Shown piece after piece: positions 8,046 through 15,621 of a stretch of DNA of 64,000 nt; position 1 is the stretch's first letter; each line of letters starts with the position of its first letter. This DNA comes from Candidatus Wallbacteria bacterium (GTDB lineage: Bacteria > Muiribacteriota > UBA6191 > JACPRK01). The stretch spans positions 1 through 64,000 of the forward strand of contig JACQZN010000016.1 in NCBI GenBank assembly GCA_016213845.1, read 5' to 3'. The notes beneath the pieces were generated by a model. The model ran no database searches. It saw only the letters and a program-made list of their open reading frames with translations, and was not told where the DNA came from. The position numbers and the translations under genes were made by a program.

Positions 8046-9156
8046 ATGCGCTCCCGACCCGAAGTACTGTTCCGACCCTTTTCCGTACCTGGAACAGCTC
8101 AGGAAGGCGACGCCCTACTTTTTCAATGAGCAGCGTCAGGCCTGGTTCGTCAGCTCCTATCGGGAGGTCGCGAGGCTGCTTGGCGAACCGAGACTCGACG
8201 TATCCGCCACAAGCTTCGCCGATCAATCCCCTGTCTTTCGAAGCGCGGTCGTGCCGCGATTGCGGGCCTTCTTCGCGCGGCCCGACCCGACTCCCTTTGT
8301 CGAGCTCATCGAGAGAGTAGTGCAGGGGCAGTTGCAGCGCCTGCTCGAGGAGCGCCGGGCGGATCTGGCGCAGCTTTCACGAAGCGTGCCCGTGGGAGTG
8401 ATGGGGGAGATGCTTGGCATTCCGCAAGCTGACTTGAAGGTCTTGCAGGAGCTCTCCTCGCACGTGCTCAGGGCCTATGACCTGTCGTGGCCAGGAGGGC
8501 CGGCTCGCTTTCCGAAGCCGACGGCCTTCCTCGACGCGTACTTCGGGGAACACCTCGCCGCCGCCCGGAAAGGCTCGGCCACGCCATTGGTCTCGGCGTT
8601 GCTGGAAGCTCAGCGCGAGCAGAAGCTGTCGGAGGCGAGCATCGTCGAAGCCCTGACCCGAATGTTCGATGCAGGACAGCTCTCGATTACGGGTTGCATT
8701 GCGAACGTACTCGAGTGGGCGCTGAGCTCGAGCGCCGCTGCTGAATCGCTCAGCCACTCATTCGCCGCCGATCCTCGGCAGACGATCGATGAGCTGATAC
8801 GGCTGCACGTGCCGGTGCTGGCGAGCAGGCGACTCGCCCGGGAGCCCGTCGAGACCACAAACGGGACCATCGAAACGGGCCAGCGCGTCTATCTCCTGAA
8901 CTCCTGCGCGAACCGCGATCCGCAAGCATTCAGCGAGCCGAATTCGTTTCGTCCCGGCGAAGCGCGGAAGGCTCACCTGGGCTTCGGTCTGGGCCATTAC
9001 TACTGTCTGGGCGCACCCCTGGCCAGACTAGAGATTCACGCCGTACTCACCCACTTCCTTCCGCTGCTCGGGAAGATTCGCGCCTGCGGGCCAACGATCT
9101 GGCGGCAGAGCTGGCTCATACACCAGCCCGACGCTCTCGAAGTCCTCTTGAACTGA
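8029..9156 (+). CDS. Cytochrome P450 of the lasso-like operon
   Basis: 375 residues; GGAGGT precedes the ATG, which lies 17 bases inside the upstream gene. The ExxR motif is Glu255-Arg258 (ELIR). The haem loop is FGLGHYYCLG with Cys326 as proximal ligand; the usual His/Arg two before the Cys is Tyr. The I-helix motif that is normally (A/G)Gx(D/E)T reads AGQLS at 215-219, so both the acid and the alcohol of the oxygen-activation pair are altered. It may therefore not be a standard monooxygenase. It is the last gene of the operon and probably oxidises or cross-links the peptide or a co-product of the toroid enzyme. The reductase and ferredoxin are not encoded nearby. Confidence 0.88.
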   Translation: MNLFDECAPDPKYCSDPFPYLEQLRKATPYFFNEQRQAWFVSSYREVARLLGEPRLDVSATSFADQSPVFRSAVVPRLRAFFARPDPTPFVELIERVVQGQLQRLLEERRADLAQLSRSVPVGVMGEMLGIPQADLKVLQELSSHVLRAYDLSWPGGPARFPKPTAFLDAYFGEHLAAARKGSATPLVSALLEAQREQKLSEASIVEALTRMFDAGQLSITGCIANVLEWALSSSAAAESLSHSFAADPRQTIDELIRLHVPVLASRRLAREPVETTNGTIETGQRVYLLNSCANRDPQAFSEPNSFRPGEARKAHLGFGLGHYYCLGAPLARLEIHAVLTHFLPLLGKIRACGPTIWRQSWLIHQPDALEVLLN

Positions 9157-9219
9157 GTCGTTGGAGCGGCCGGAGTCTTACGCAGCATGCACCGAGCGGG
9201 CAATCCTCCGCCCGCCCGG

Positions 9220-9450
9220 TCACCTTGCGTCTGACCCGCGACTGCCGGCGCGCGCGTGCATCCAGCGCATCGCCCAAGCGTGGCGGAACGCCTGCTGCAG
9301 ATCCTTCTCATCGAAATGCCAGCCTCGATTGGCCGCCACTTCGATCAGGTCCTTCGACGTGGGCTCATCGCCCCGCTGCAACAGGAGCCGCCGGACGGAC
9401 TCGTCGGTGCGCACCAGGTCCAGGAAACGCATTGCGTGGTCGATGCTCAT
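9220..9450 (-). CDS. Nif11-type leader peptide / stand-alone Nif11 protein
   Basis: 76 residues. The first 55 residues fit the Nif11 domain used as a leader in proteusin and lanthipeptide precursors: MSIDHAMRFLDLVRTDESVR, then LIEVAANRGWHFDEKDLQQA. The C-terminus (ARAGSRGSDAR) is short and has no Gly-Gly or Gly-Ala cleavage motif and no Cys-rich core, so it may be a Nif11 protein that is not a precursor. It is encoded on the opposite strand, converging with the P450 gene and 73 bases downstream of the cyclase-HEAT gene. Whether it functions with the lasso-like operon is unknown. Confidence 0.7.
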   Translation of the reverse strand: MSIDHAMRFLDLVRTDESVRRLLLQRGDEPTSKDLIEVAANRGWHFDEKDLQQAFRHAWAMRWMHARAGSRGSDAR

Positions 9451-9470
9451 GACGGCAGAGGCGACTCTCG

Positions 9471-9495
9471 AAACCCGGTACAGGTAGACGCCACG
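9471..9495 (-). repeat. Copy 2 of a dispersed 25-bp repeat
   Basis: Read on the minus strand, this is identical over 25 bases to 29077-29101. It lies between the Nif11 gene and the end of the cyclase gene. Confidence 0.7.
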
Positions 9496-9523
9496 GGATT
9501 TTCTTTCCTGGGCACCGCGCTCC

Positions 9524-12346
9524 TCAGCTCTCGAAGGTGGCCAGGGCGTCGCGGGCGGCGCGGCTGACGGCGGGGTCGGGGTCGGCGGCGCGGTCGGAGA
9601 GGGCGCGCACGGCCAAACGGTGGCGCATGCGGGCCAGCGATTCGATCGCCCCGACCCGCGCCTCGGCCGCCGGGCTCTCCAGCGCTCGCAGCAGCAGGCC
9701 GGCGACGCGCTCCAGCAGCTGGGCGAAGTGGAAGCTCTCCTGGCCCGAGGGGTTTCGCTGCTCGGCCAGATGCCGCCGCTCCTGCAGGGTGATCCCAAGA
9801 TCCCCGAGCGCGCGGATGGCCGCGAGCTCCAGCGGTAGGTCGCTGCCCGTGGCCATTGCCTCGAGCACCGTCATTCCCTCGGCCTGTCCCACGCGGAAGA
9901 GCGCCAGCCCAGCCGCCGCGCGCACCGCCGGGTCCGCATCCGCGGCGGCGCTCGCCAGGAGATCTGCCGCCGCTCGCCCGCCGAGCGATTCGAGTGCGAC
10001 GACGACCTCCCGCCGCACGGCCGCGGAGCTGTCGGAGCAGAGCTTGCGCAGGTACTCGAGCGCTTCGAACCCGCCCAGCGCGCCCAGAGCGGCGATCATC
10101 TCGAGCCGGATCTCCTCGTCGGTCTCGGCGTCCAGCGCGGCGATCAGATGTCTGGCCGCCCCCGCCACATGCGGGCTCTGCCCCAGGATTCGCGCCGTGA
10201 AGCACCGCACCGAGGCGTCCCGATCGGACAGAGGCGCAAACAGCCGCTCCAGCTGCTCGGGTGTCCCCAGGCGCGCCAGCCGCTCGATCGCCCGGATGCG
10301 CGTCTGGGGCTCAGGGGCCTCGAGGTTGCCGATCACGCTCTCGGCGTCGGCCAGGCTCTTCACCTCGTAGATGGGCAGCTCCTCGGTCTTGCCCTTCAGC
10401 TTCGTGCTGCCCATCGGGACGACTTCGACCAGCTTCTTCACCCGGTCGTAGGTGGACTGGCTGATGACGATGCGCAGGTAGCTGCCGCGCTTGCACTCGC
10501 CTTCGAGCCGGCTGGCGACATTGACCGTGTCGCCCAGCATCGTGTGCTCGAAGCGGTTCTTGGTGCCGACGTGGCCCTCGACGACGACGCCCGTGTTGAG
10601 CCCGACGCCGATCCGGATTTCGGGCTTGGCCTCGCGGCGGCGGCGCTCGTTCAAGGCGTGCATCTCGTTCTGCATCTGGATGGCGCAGAGCACGGCGCTC
10701 TCGGCGCTGTCCCGCTCGGGCGTCGACTTGAAGAACGCCATGATGGCGTCGCCGATGAACTTGTCGATGTCGCCGTCGTTGGCGGCGATGACGCGCCCCA
10801 TCGCCTCGAAGTACTCGTTGAGCATGCCGACCACCGCTTCGGGGGACATGCCCTCGCAGAGTGTCGTGAAGCTGCGGATGTCGCTGAAGAGGACGGTCGT
10901 CTCGACCTTGCTGGAGACGTCGCTCGATTCGCCGCCGGTGGTCGCCAGCTTGCGGACCAGCTCGCTGGCCGAGCGGGAGACCATCTTCTTGTATTGCTCG
11001 CGCTCCGAGAGGCCCTGCACCATCGAGTTGAACGCGTCGGCCAGCTGAGCGACCTCCAGCGGCGTGAGGACACGCAGCCGGGACGAGAAGTCGCCCTTCA
11101 TGACCTTGCTCATGGCGCCCGAGAGATCGCCCAGCGGGCGGGTGATGCTGCGGGCGACGCCGACGGCCATCAGCAGCGCCATGAAGAAGACGGCGACGGC
11201 GACGAGCTTCAGCTCGCCTTCGAGTGCCAGGAGTGGACGGAGCGCTTGAGTCCAGGATAGCGCCACGAGATAGTGGCAGTCGGTGCCGGGCAGGAGTCGC
11301 TCCACGGCACGGTACTCCTCGCCGCCAAGGTCGAAGCCGAGGGGCTCGCCGGGTCGCAGAGCCAGGGACTCTTCCTCCGACTGGGTCGCGCTGTGAGCGA
11401 CGGCGCCGCCGAAGAGGGATTCCAGCTCGCGCTCGCGCCCCAGCGGGAACGAGGACGCGACCACCTTGCCGCGCACGAAGAAGACCATCTCGCTCTCGGA
11501 GGCCTTCTTGATCTCGACGGCCCAGTCGCGCCCGATGCGGTAGCCGACGATGACCGAGCCGACGGTCACGTCGTTGTCCGCGTACTTGAGCGGCGCGTAG
11601 GCGACCTGGTAGAGCTCGCCCCGGTAGACCCAGAACTCCACGGGAAGCCGGGAAGTTCCGTCGTTGCCCCCTGGGGTGGACTTGCTGCCGGGCGCGAAGG
11701 GAATGTCCGAGGGGACGCTGCCGTCGCCCGGGCGCTGCAGCTCGGGCGGCAGGGTGAGGCCGTGGTTGTCGATGGCGATCAGGCTCCCCGCGTCGAGCGA
11801 GACGACGGCGGTGACGGTCGGCGACTCCGGTCTGGAACGGTCCGCGGGGTAGGAGAGCACGACCTGCACGGGTCCGGTTCGTGTCTCGGCCCGGGGCGCT
11901 CCGAGCAGCTCGCTCTGGGCGTAGGCGCGCTCGTGAGTCCAGCTCTTCTCGGTTCCCATGATCCGGACCAGCAGCTTGTGGCGCTTGTTGAGCACCAGGA
12001 GCATGTCGCTCACCACGGTGCGCGAGATTGAGTTGGCCTGCTCGAAGAGCATCTTGTAGGCGTCGGCCTCGCTGGTCTTGTCGGCTTCGACGTTGTTGAG
12101 CATGTCCGCCGTCGCCTTGAGCCCCTGGTGCTCCGCCACGGAGCGCCCGACGGTGGTGAGCAGCCGCGCCTGGGCCGTCCGGAAGTTCTTGAACAGCAGG
12201 TTCGATTGGAGCAGCCGGTCCGTGATCTGCCCGATGGTCCGCGCCTCCATCCGATACTTGACCAGCGAATAGAAGACGACGGCCTGCAAGAGCAGGATCG
12301 CGCCCATCGCGATGAGCAGCCTGTGATAGAGCCTTAGCGTCGGCAC
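9524..12346 (-). CDS. Membrane adenylate cyclase with HAMP and C-terminal HEAT repeats
   Basis: 940 residues from GTG at 12346. Order: an N-terminal membrane helix (LLIAMGAILLLQAVVFYSLV), an extracytoplasmic sensor of about 350 residues, a second helix (LVAVAVFFMALLMAVGVARS), HAMP (SITRPLGDLSGAMSKV), a class III nucleotide cyclase, then about 270 residues of HEAT repeats. Both metal-binding Asp residues (FSDIRSFT and GDAIMAFF), the substrate-specifying Lys (DKFIGD) and the transition-state Asn/Arg in DTVNVASRLE are present, so it should be an active adenylate cyclase making cAMP. The HEAT repeats (GRAAADLLASAAADADPAV-type units) are an unusual output extension and may bind a partner or tether the enzyme. 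No cAMP receptor is seen nearby. Confidence 0.9.
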   Translation of the reverse strand: MPTLRLYHRLLIAMGAILLLQAVVFYSLVKYRMEARTIGQITDRLLQSNLLFKNFRTAQARLLTTVGRSVAEHQGLKATADMLNNVEADKTSEADAYKMLFEQANSISRTVVSDMLLVLNKRHKLLVRIMGTEKSWTHERAYAQSELLGAPRAETRTGPVQVVLSYPADRSRPESPTVTAVVSLDAGSLIAIDNHGLTLPPELQRPGDGSVPSDIPFAPGSKSTPGGNDGTSRLPVEFWVYRGELYQVAYAPLKYADNDVTVGSVIVGYRIGRDWAVEIKKASESEMVFFVRGKVVASSFPLGRERELESLFGGAVAHSATQSEEESLALRPGEPLGFDLGGEEYRAVERLLPGTDCHYLVALSWTQALRPLLALEGELKLVAVAVFFMALLMAVGVARSITRPLGDLSGAMSKVMKGDFSSRLRVLTPLEVAQLADAFNSMVQGLSEREQYKKMVSRSASELVRKLATTGGESSDVSSKVETTVLFSDIRSFTTLCEGMSPEAVVGMLNEYFEAMGRVIAANDGDIDKFIGDAIMAFFKSTPERDSAESAVLCAIQMQNEMHALNERRRREAKPEIRIGVGLNTGVVVEGHVGTKNRFEHTMLGDTVNVASRLEGECKRGSYLRIVISQSTYDRVKKLVEVVPMGSTKLKGKTEELPIYEVKSLADAESVIGNLEAPEPQTRIRAIERLARLGTPEQLERLFAPLSDRDASVRCFTARILGQSPHVAGAARHLIAALDAETDEEIRLEMIAALGALGGFEALEYLRKLCSDSSAAVRREVVVALESLGGRAAADLLASAAADADPAVRAAAGLALFRVGQAEGMTVLEAMATGSDLPLELAAIRALGDLGITLQERRHLAEQRNPSGQESFHFAQLLERVAGLLLRALESPAAEARVGAIESLARMRHRLAVRALSDRAADPDPAVSRAARDALATFES

Positions 12347-12425
12347 GTTGCCCCGCCGGCGCGTCTGGTTTGGCGCTCACCGGCAGGTTCCAGTGTATCG
12401 CCTCGGGCAGCTCCGGGCCAGGCGA

Positions 12426-12845
12426 TCAGCCCGAAGAGTCGGCGGCGTCGCTCGTGGGGTGGGCGGCCAGCCCCTTCAGCACCAGGCCGAATCCGCCTGC
12501 GACCAGGCCGAACATGAAGACCGCGTTGATAAGGGTGGTGCCGCGGAAATAGATCTCCAGGTTCGAGATCACGCCCCAGACGGTGGCGCCCGCTCCGGCC
12601 AGCAGCATCATCCAGCCCAGGAAGCTCTTGGCGTCGAAGAAGACGAAGGCGACGCCAATCAGGAAGACCGTGAAGACGGCGCCGAAGGAGTTCTGGTTGG
12701 AGCCCAACCACGGGAGGAAGAACCTGGAGCTGACCGTGACCTGGTTGAGGATCAGGTAGAGGCCACCGCAGCACATCGTGACCCCCATGACGAACTCGCC
12801 CACGCCTCCCGGGGTCCCGCCGGCTCCGACGAACTTGTCTCTCAT
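12426..12845 (-). CDS. Small four-helix membrane protein
   Basis: 139 residues, not assigned to a family. Four hydrophobic segments are visible, at about residues 17-33, 53-71, 76-94 and 105-125, with a short polar tail. It is 79 bases upstream of the cyclase gene on the same strand and may be co-transcribed with it. An ACCATA/TATGGT hexamer six bases before the ATG, with no Shine-Dalgarno, suggests a leaderless message. Confidence 0.7.
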   Translation of the reverse strand: MRDKFVGAGGTPGGVGEFVMGVTMCCGGLYLILNQVTVSSRFFLPWLGSNQNSFGAVFTVFLIGVAFVFFDAKSFLGWMMLLAGAGATVWGVISNLEIYFRGTTLINAVFMFGLVAGGFGLVLKGLAAHPTSDAADSSG

Positions 12846-12851
12846 GACGAC

Positions 12852-12857
12852 ACCATA
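12852..12857 (-). promoter_or_regulatory. Putative -10 of a leaderless promoter
   Basis: TATGGT on the minus strand ends six bases before the ATG at 12845. That spacing places the expected transcription start at the start codon. Confidence 0.35.
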
Positions 12858-13049
12858 GCACGACGAGTTTGCCGGTCTTCGAGCGGGCGGGCTTCGACGG
12901 GCTCAGCCTGAGCGGATGGGTTGGCGAGGGCGGGATGGGTTGGAAGCCGTTTGAGCGGATTGGACTCGATTGGAGGCCATTGGAGGCGGGTTGCCGGCTA
13001 GCCTTCCGCGCGCCGCGACGACGACGCGCGGCGAAGGAGAGACAGCCCG

Positions 13050-13334
13050 ATGAGATCGATGTTCATTCCGAAACCGTGGTCCGGTCTGAGATTCCAGGTT
13101 CCCTATCCTCCGGCCTCACCCTCGCGCGCCTGCATCGCGCTCGGCATCCGCGATCGCGGCGGCACGCTGGTGTGCGGCTCGGAGCCGGCCGACGTGGTCG
13201 TGCTGCCCGAGGAGTCGGCGCCCTCGTCCCGCGCGGGCCGCTGGCTGGAGACCGGCGCGATCGTGATGTGGGAGCGGGCGTTTCTGCGCGCGCTGAATCA
13301 TGGGCCGGCGGCCGGGGGCCGGTCGAACTGGTAG
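13050..13334 (+). CDS. Small uncharacterised protein
   Basis: 94 residues preceded by a good ribosome binding site (AAGGAGA). No membrane segment or known motif was found. It reads as a compact soluble domain, with a proline-rich start (RFQVPYPPASPSRAC) and hydrophobic strands such as ADVVVLPEE. It ends ten bases before the epimerase gene. It may be a genuine conserved small protein, but a chance reading frame in GC-rich DNA is not excluded. Confidence 0.5.
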   Translation: MRSMFIPKPWSGLRFQVPYPPASPSRACIALGIRDRGGTLVCGSEPADVVVLPEESAPSSRAGRWLETGAIVMWERAFLRALNHGPAAGGRSNW

Positions 13335-13337
13335 ACT
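13332..13337 (+). promoter_or_regulatory. Putative -10 of a leaderless promoter
   Basis: TAGACT ends six bases before the GTG start of the epimerase gene, and no Shine-Dalgarno lies between. Confidence 0.35.
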
Positions 13338-13343
13338 GGCGCC

Positions 13344-13772
13344 GTGCTGAAAAAGCTGGCTCACATCGGAATCGCAGTGAAGGATCTCGAACGCTCGCTC
13401 GCCCTCTACCGCGACGTGCTAGGTATGCACCACGAGGGGACTTCGGCGGAGCCCGACCGGCAGCTCGAGGCGGCCATGCTCGACTGCGGCGGCGCTCACA
13501 TCGAGCTGCTCCGTGCCACCTCGCCGGATTCGGTCATCGCCCGGTTCATCGAGAAACGAGGGGAAGGCATCCACCACGTCTGCTTCGAGGTCGACGACAT
13601 CCGCGCGACGCTGGCTGCGCTGAAAGCGGCGGGCCTGCAGCTCGTCGACGAACAGCCGCGCCCCGGCGTCGGAGGCTGGCTGGTCGCTTTCGTCCACCCC
13701 AGGTCGGCCGGTGGCGTGCTCCTGGAGGTCGCCGAGCGACCGAAAAAACAACCTTCCACAGGCTCTGACTGA
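13344..13772 (+). CDS. mce: Methylmalonyl-CoA epimerase
   Basis: 142 residues from GTG. It is a VOC-fold protein with the metal ligands expected for the family: His7 (LAHIGIAV), a His in GIHHVCFEV and a Glu in LLEVAE, plus the conserved AHIELL strand. It interconverts (2R)- and (2S)-methylmalonyl-CoA in the propionyl-CoA/methylmalonyl-CoA pathway, between propionyl-CoA carboxylase and methylmalonyl-CoA mutase. No mutase gene is in the window. The length is normal. The left arm of a stem-loop lies inside the last codons. Confidence 0.92.
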   Translation: MLKKLAHIGIAVKDLERSLALYRDVLGMHHEGTSAEPDRQLEAAMLDCGGAHIELLRATSPDSVIARFIEKRGEGIHHVCFEVDDIRATLAALKAAGLQLVDEQPRPGVGGWLVAFVHPRSAGGVLLEVAERPKKQPSTGSD

Positions 13773-13793
13773 AGGTGCGTGGTGGAAGGTTGT
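13748..13793 (+). terminator. Stem-loop overlapping the end of the epimerase gene
   Basis: ACAACCTTCCAC (13748-13759) pairs perfectly with GTGGAAGGTTGT (13782-13793) across a 22-base loop that contains the stop codon. An A-run precedes it. No T-run follows, so it may be a transcript-end stabiliser or act on the opposite strand (where the A-run reads as T) rather than being a classical intrinsic terminator for this gene. Confidence 0.5.
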
Positions 13794-13873
13794 CGGAGAA
13801 GAGAGATAGTCCTGCCGGTACAGTTATCGGCGGGCTAGCGGGCGCACTTGACTGCCTCGAGCGGTCGGCAAGC

Positions 13874-14650
13874 TTACGGCGGCGAAGCGGCGGCGATGTT
13901 CTGGCGTGAGGAGCGCACGCCCTTTTGCGGCATCAGGGTCGTGCGCGGCTTGAAGGGCGAGCTCTCCAGGGCCGCCTCGATGTTCGTCAGGAACGACCGG
14001 CGTGCCACGTTCAGACCGGCGACCAGCAGGAACAGCGCGAGGAACCCGGCCACCGGCTGGTAGAGCGCCAGGAAGTCGTAGGCGCCGTGAATCACGACGG
14101 CCAGGGCAAACCCCTTGGCCAGCAGGCGACGCTCTTCCTGGGGTTTGAAGCGCGCCAGCCCCAGCTGCACGCCGATGATGCACGAACAGGCGACGTGCAG
14201 AAACGTCGAGAGCAACATCCGGATGGCCAGGATCGAGGCGCCGTATCCGCGCATGTAGAGAGCGTTCTCCAGCGTGGCGAACCCGACCGCCGCGCTGCCC
14301 ATGTAGACGATGCCGTCCATCGGCTCATCGAACTCCGGCGACTTCCACGCCCCGGCACGCACGGCGCGGTACTTGAGGTACTCTTCCACGGGCGCCACGA
14401 TGCCAAAGCAGTAGAGCACCGCTTCGTCGAAGCTGCCCGTGCCGGGCGCGTACCAGATGCCCTCCGGCCGCTGGATCAGCGCCTTGGTCAACAGCCACTG
14501 GATGACGATGGCCGGCAGCGCCATCACCATCCCGCCGAAGAAACTGCCGAGGACCAGGCTGACCGGCTCGGGGTCGTAGACGTCCTGGCGGCGCAGCCAC
14601 CAGAGCCACAGACAGGCCGGCACCAGGGAGACTGCCAGGTAGACGAGCAT
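13874..14650 (-). CDS. PrsW-family intramembrane metalloprotease
   Basis: 258 residues with about seven hydrophobic helices. The family motifs are all present: PVEEYLKY (Glu-Glu pair), GFATLENALY, RMLLSTFLHVACS and VVIHGAYDFL, which carry the predicted zinc or catalytic residues within membrane segments. PrsW-type (CAAX-like) proteases cleave membrane-embedded substrates such as anti-sigma factors. The substrate here is unknown, and no anti-sigma gene is adjacent. The gene is divergent from the DUF4259 gene, separated by 226 bases in which no further gene was seen. Confidence 0.88.
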   Translation of the reverse strand: MLVYLAVSLVPACLWLWWLRRQDVYDPEPVSLVLGSFFGGMVMALPAIVIQWLLTKALIQRPEGIWYAPGTGSFDEAVLYCFGIVAPVEEYLKYRAVRAGAWKSPEFDEPMDGIVYMGSAAVGFATLENALYMRGYGASILAIRMLLSTFLHVACSCIIGVQLGLARFKPQEERRLLAKGFALAVVIHGAYDFLALYQPVAGFLALFLLVAGLNVARRSFLTNIEAALESSPFKPRTTLMPQKGVRSSRQNIAAASPP

Positions 14651-14876
14651 CGGTCGTTGGGCTGTCCCGACCGGACTCCCATTACGGCACCAAGCGCCAC
14701 GAGGCGCGAGCCTGGGCGAGCCCGGGTCGATTCCTCCTCAAGGTAGGCGAGAACCTCGCCATTGACAAGGGGCCCCCCGCATCGGCGTCGGCGGGTGCCA
14801 TTGTCTCGGGGCGCGCTCCCGATCCTGGCTCCGGACTTGCGGCGAATCTCCGCAGGGCGGCCGGGGAGGTGAGCCT

Positions 14877-15317
14877 ATGGGAACCTGGGGCACGGGATTC
14901 TTCGAGAACGACGAGGCGCTGGACTGGCTGCAGTGGATCGAATCGGCCGAGGACTTCGGCCGGGTCGAAAAGGTCCTGCTCGACGTCGCGGGCGACGGCC
15001 TCGATTTCCTGCCGGCTCCCCAGAGTCAGATTGCCTTGGCCGCTGCCGAGCTGGTCGCGGCGATGCACGGCAGGCCGGCCCGCGAGCTGCCCGACCATGC
15101 TCGCGACTGGCTAGCGCACTTGCCCATCCATGCCGAACCCCCGCTGGTCGATATGGCGCGCAAGGCGGTCACCGCCGTGCTCGCGGAATCCGAGCTGGCG
15201 CGCAAGGCGGTCACCGCCGTGCTCGCGGAATCCGAGCTCAACGCCGTTTGGAGCGAGACGGGCGACTTCCCGGTCTGGAAGCGGCAGCTTCTCGATCTGC
15301 ACCAGCGGCTGACCTGA
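14877..15317 (+). CDS. DUF4259-like protein with internal duplication
   Basis: 146 residues preceded by GGGGAGGTGA. The start MGTWGTGFFENDEALDWL is the hallmark of DUF4259 proteins, a family without a known reaction. Residues 94-121 contain two exact copies of a 14-residue unit beginning ARKAVTAV. They are encoded by a 42-bp tandem duplication that lengthens a helix by 14 residues without changing frame. A 141-bp piece of this gene, without the duplication, is repeated downstream at 18391-18531. The last codons (after 15307) are not part of that copy. Confidence 0.8.
   Translation: MGTWGTGFFENDEALDWLQWIESAEDFGRVEKVLLDVAGDGLDFLPAPQSQIALAAAELVAAMHGRPARELPDHARDWLAHLPIHAEPPLVDMARKAVTAVLAESELARKAVTAVLAESELNAVWSETGDFPVWKRQLLDLHQRLT
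15125..15307 (+). repeat. Direct repeat, copy A (inside DUF4259 gene)
   Basis: Apart from the extra 42-bp unit, this matches 18391-18531 over 141 bases with one substitution seen (GAGCTC against GAGCTG). It forms the left boundary of the rearranged 15.3-18.5 kb island. Confidence 0.9.
15156..15239 (+). repeat. 42-bp perfect tandem duplication (one final-base difference)
   Basis: Units 15156-15197 and 15198-15239 differ only at the last base. The downstream copy of this gene fragment has a single unit, so the duplication is probably recent. Confidence 0.9.
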
Positions 15318-15621
15318 CCGGCTCAGCGGCCCCACTCGACGGGTGAGCCAAACCTGACTCCGCTCGCCCCGGCCGCGGAAGCACGACTCTCGATGCGCTC
15401 GCGTGGCTTCGCCCGCGCCGAGGGCGTGCCGGCACCTCTCCCACCGGTGGGAGTGGTGCTCGGAAGAGGCCGGGCGTTCGGCAGCGCTGACTGGCCCGTG
15501 GGGGACGGCTGGGCGAAGCGGTTGGACCGTCCTTTCTGGCCACAGATTCTGGCCATCGCCTTGACATGGCCAGAATCAAGACGTTGAGATTCCACATGGT
15601 TACGCGGCCCTTGCGGCTGGA
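15318..15621. other. Intergenic region with TGGCCA-based inverted repeats
   Basis: There is no convincing gene here, between the DUF4259 stop and the convergent regulator stop. The region holds GATTCTGGCCAT (15545-15556) and its exact inverse (15566-15577), plus a further TTTCTGGCCAC (15534-15544). The inverse of that third arm, GTGGCCAGAAA (15643-15653), lies in the 3' end of the regulator gene. No T-run follows the hairpin on either strand. Confidence 0.6.
15545..15577. repeat. 12-bp perfect inverted repeat
   Basis: The arms are separated by nine bases, giving a strong hairpin. It lies between convergent genes, so it may be a bidirectional transcription stop or a protein-binding palindrome. 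Confidence 0.7.

Noticed and set aside
2591-9523. A B2-type lasso leader peptidase or ABC exporter inside the RiPP region
   Set aside because: No transglutaminase-like Cys-His-Asp arrangement and no ABC transporter motifs were found in any gene or open frame there.
15545-15577. Classical intrinsic terminator
   Set aside because: A strong hairpin but no T-run on either side; kept only as an inverted repeat.
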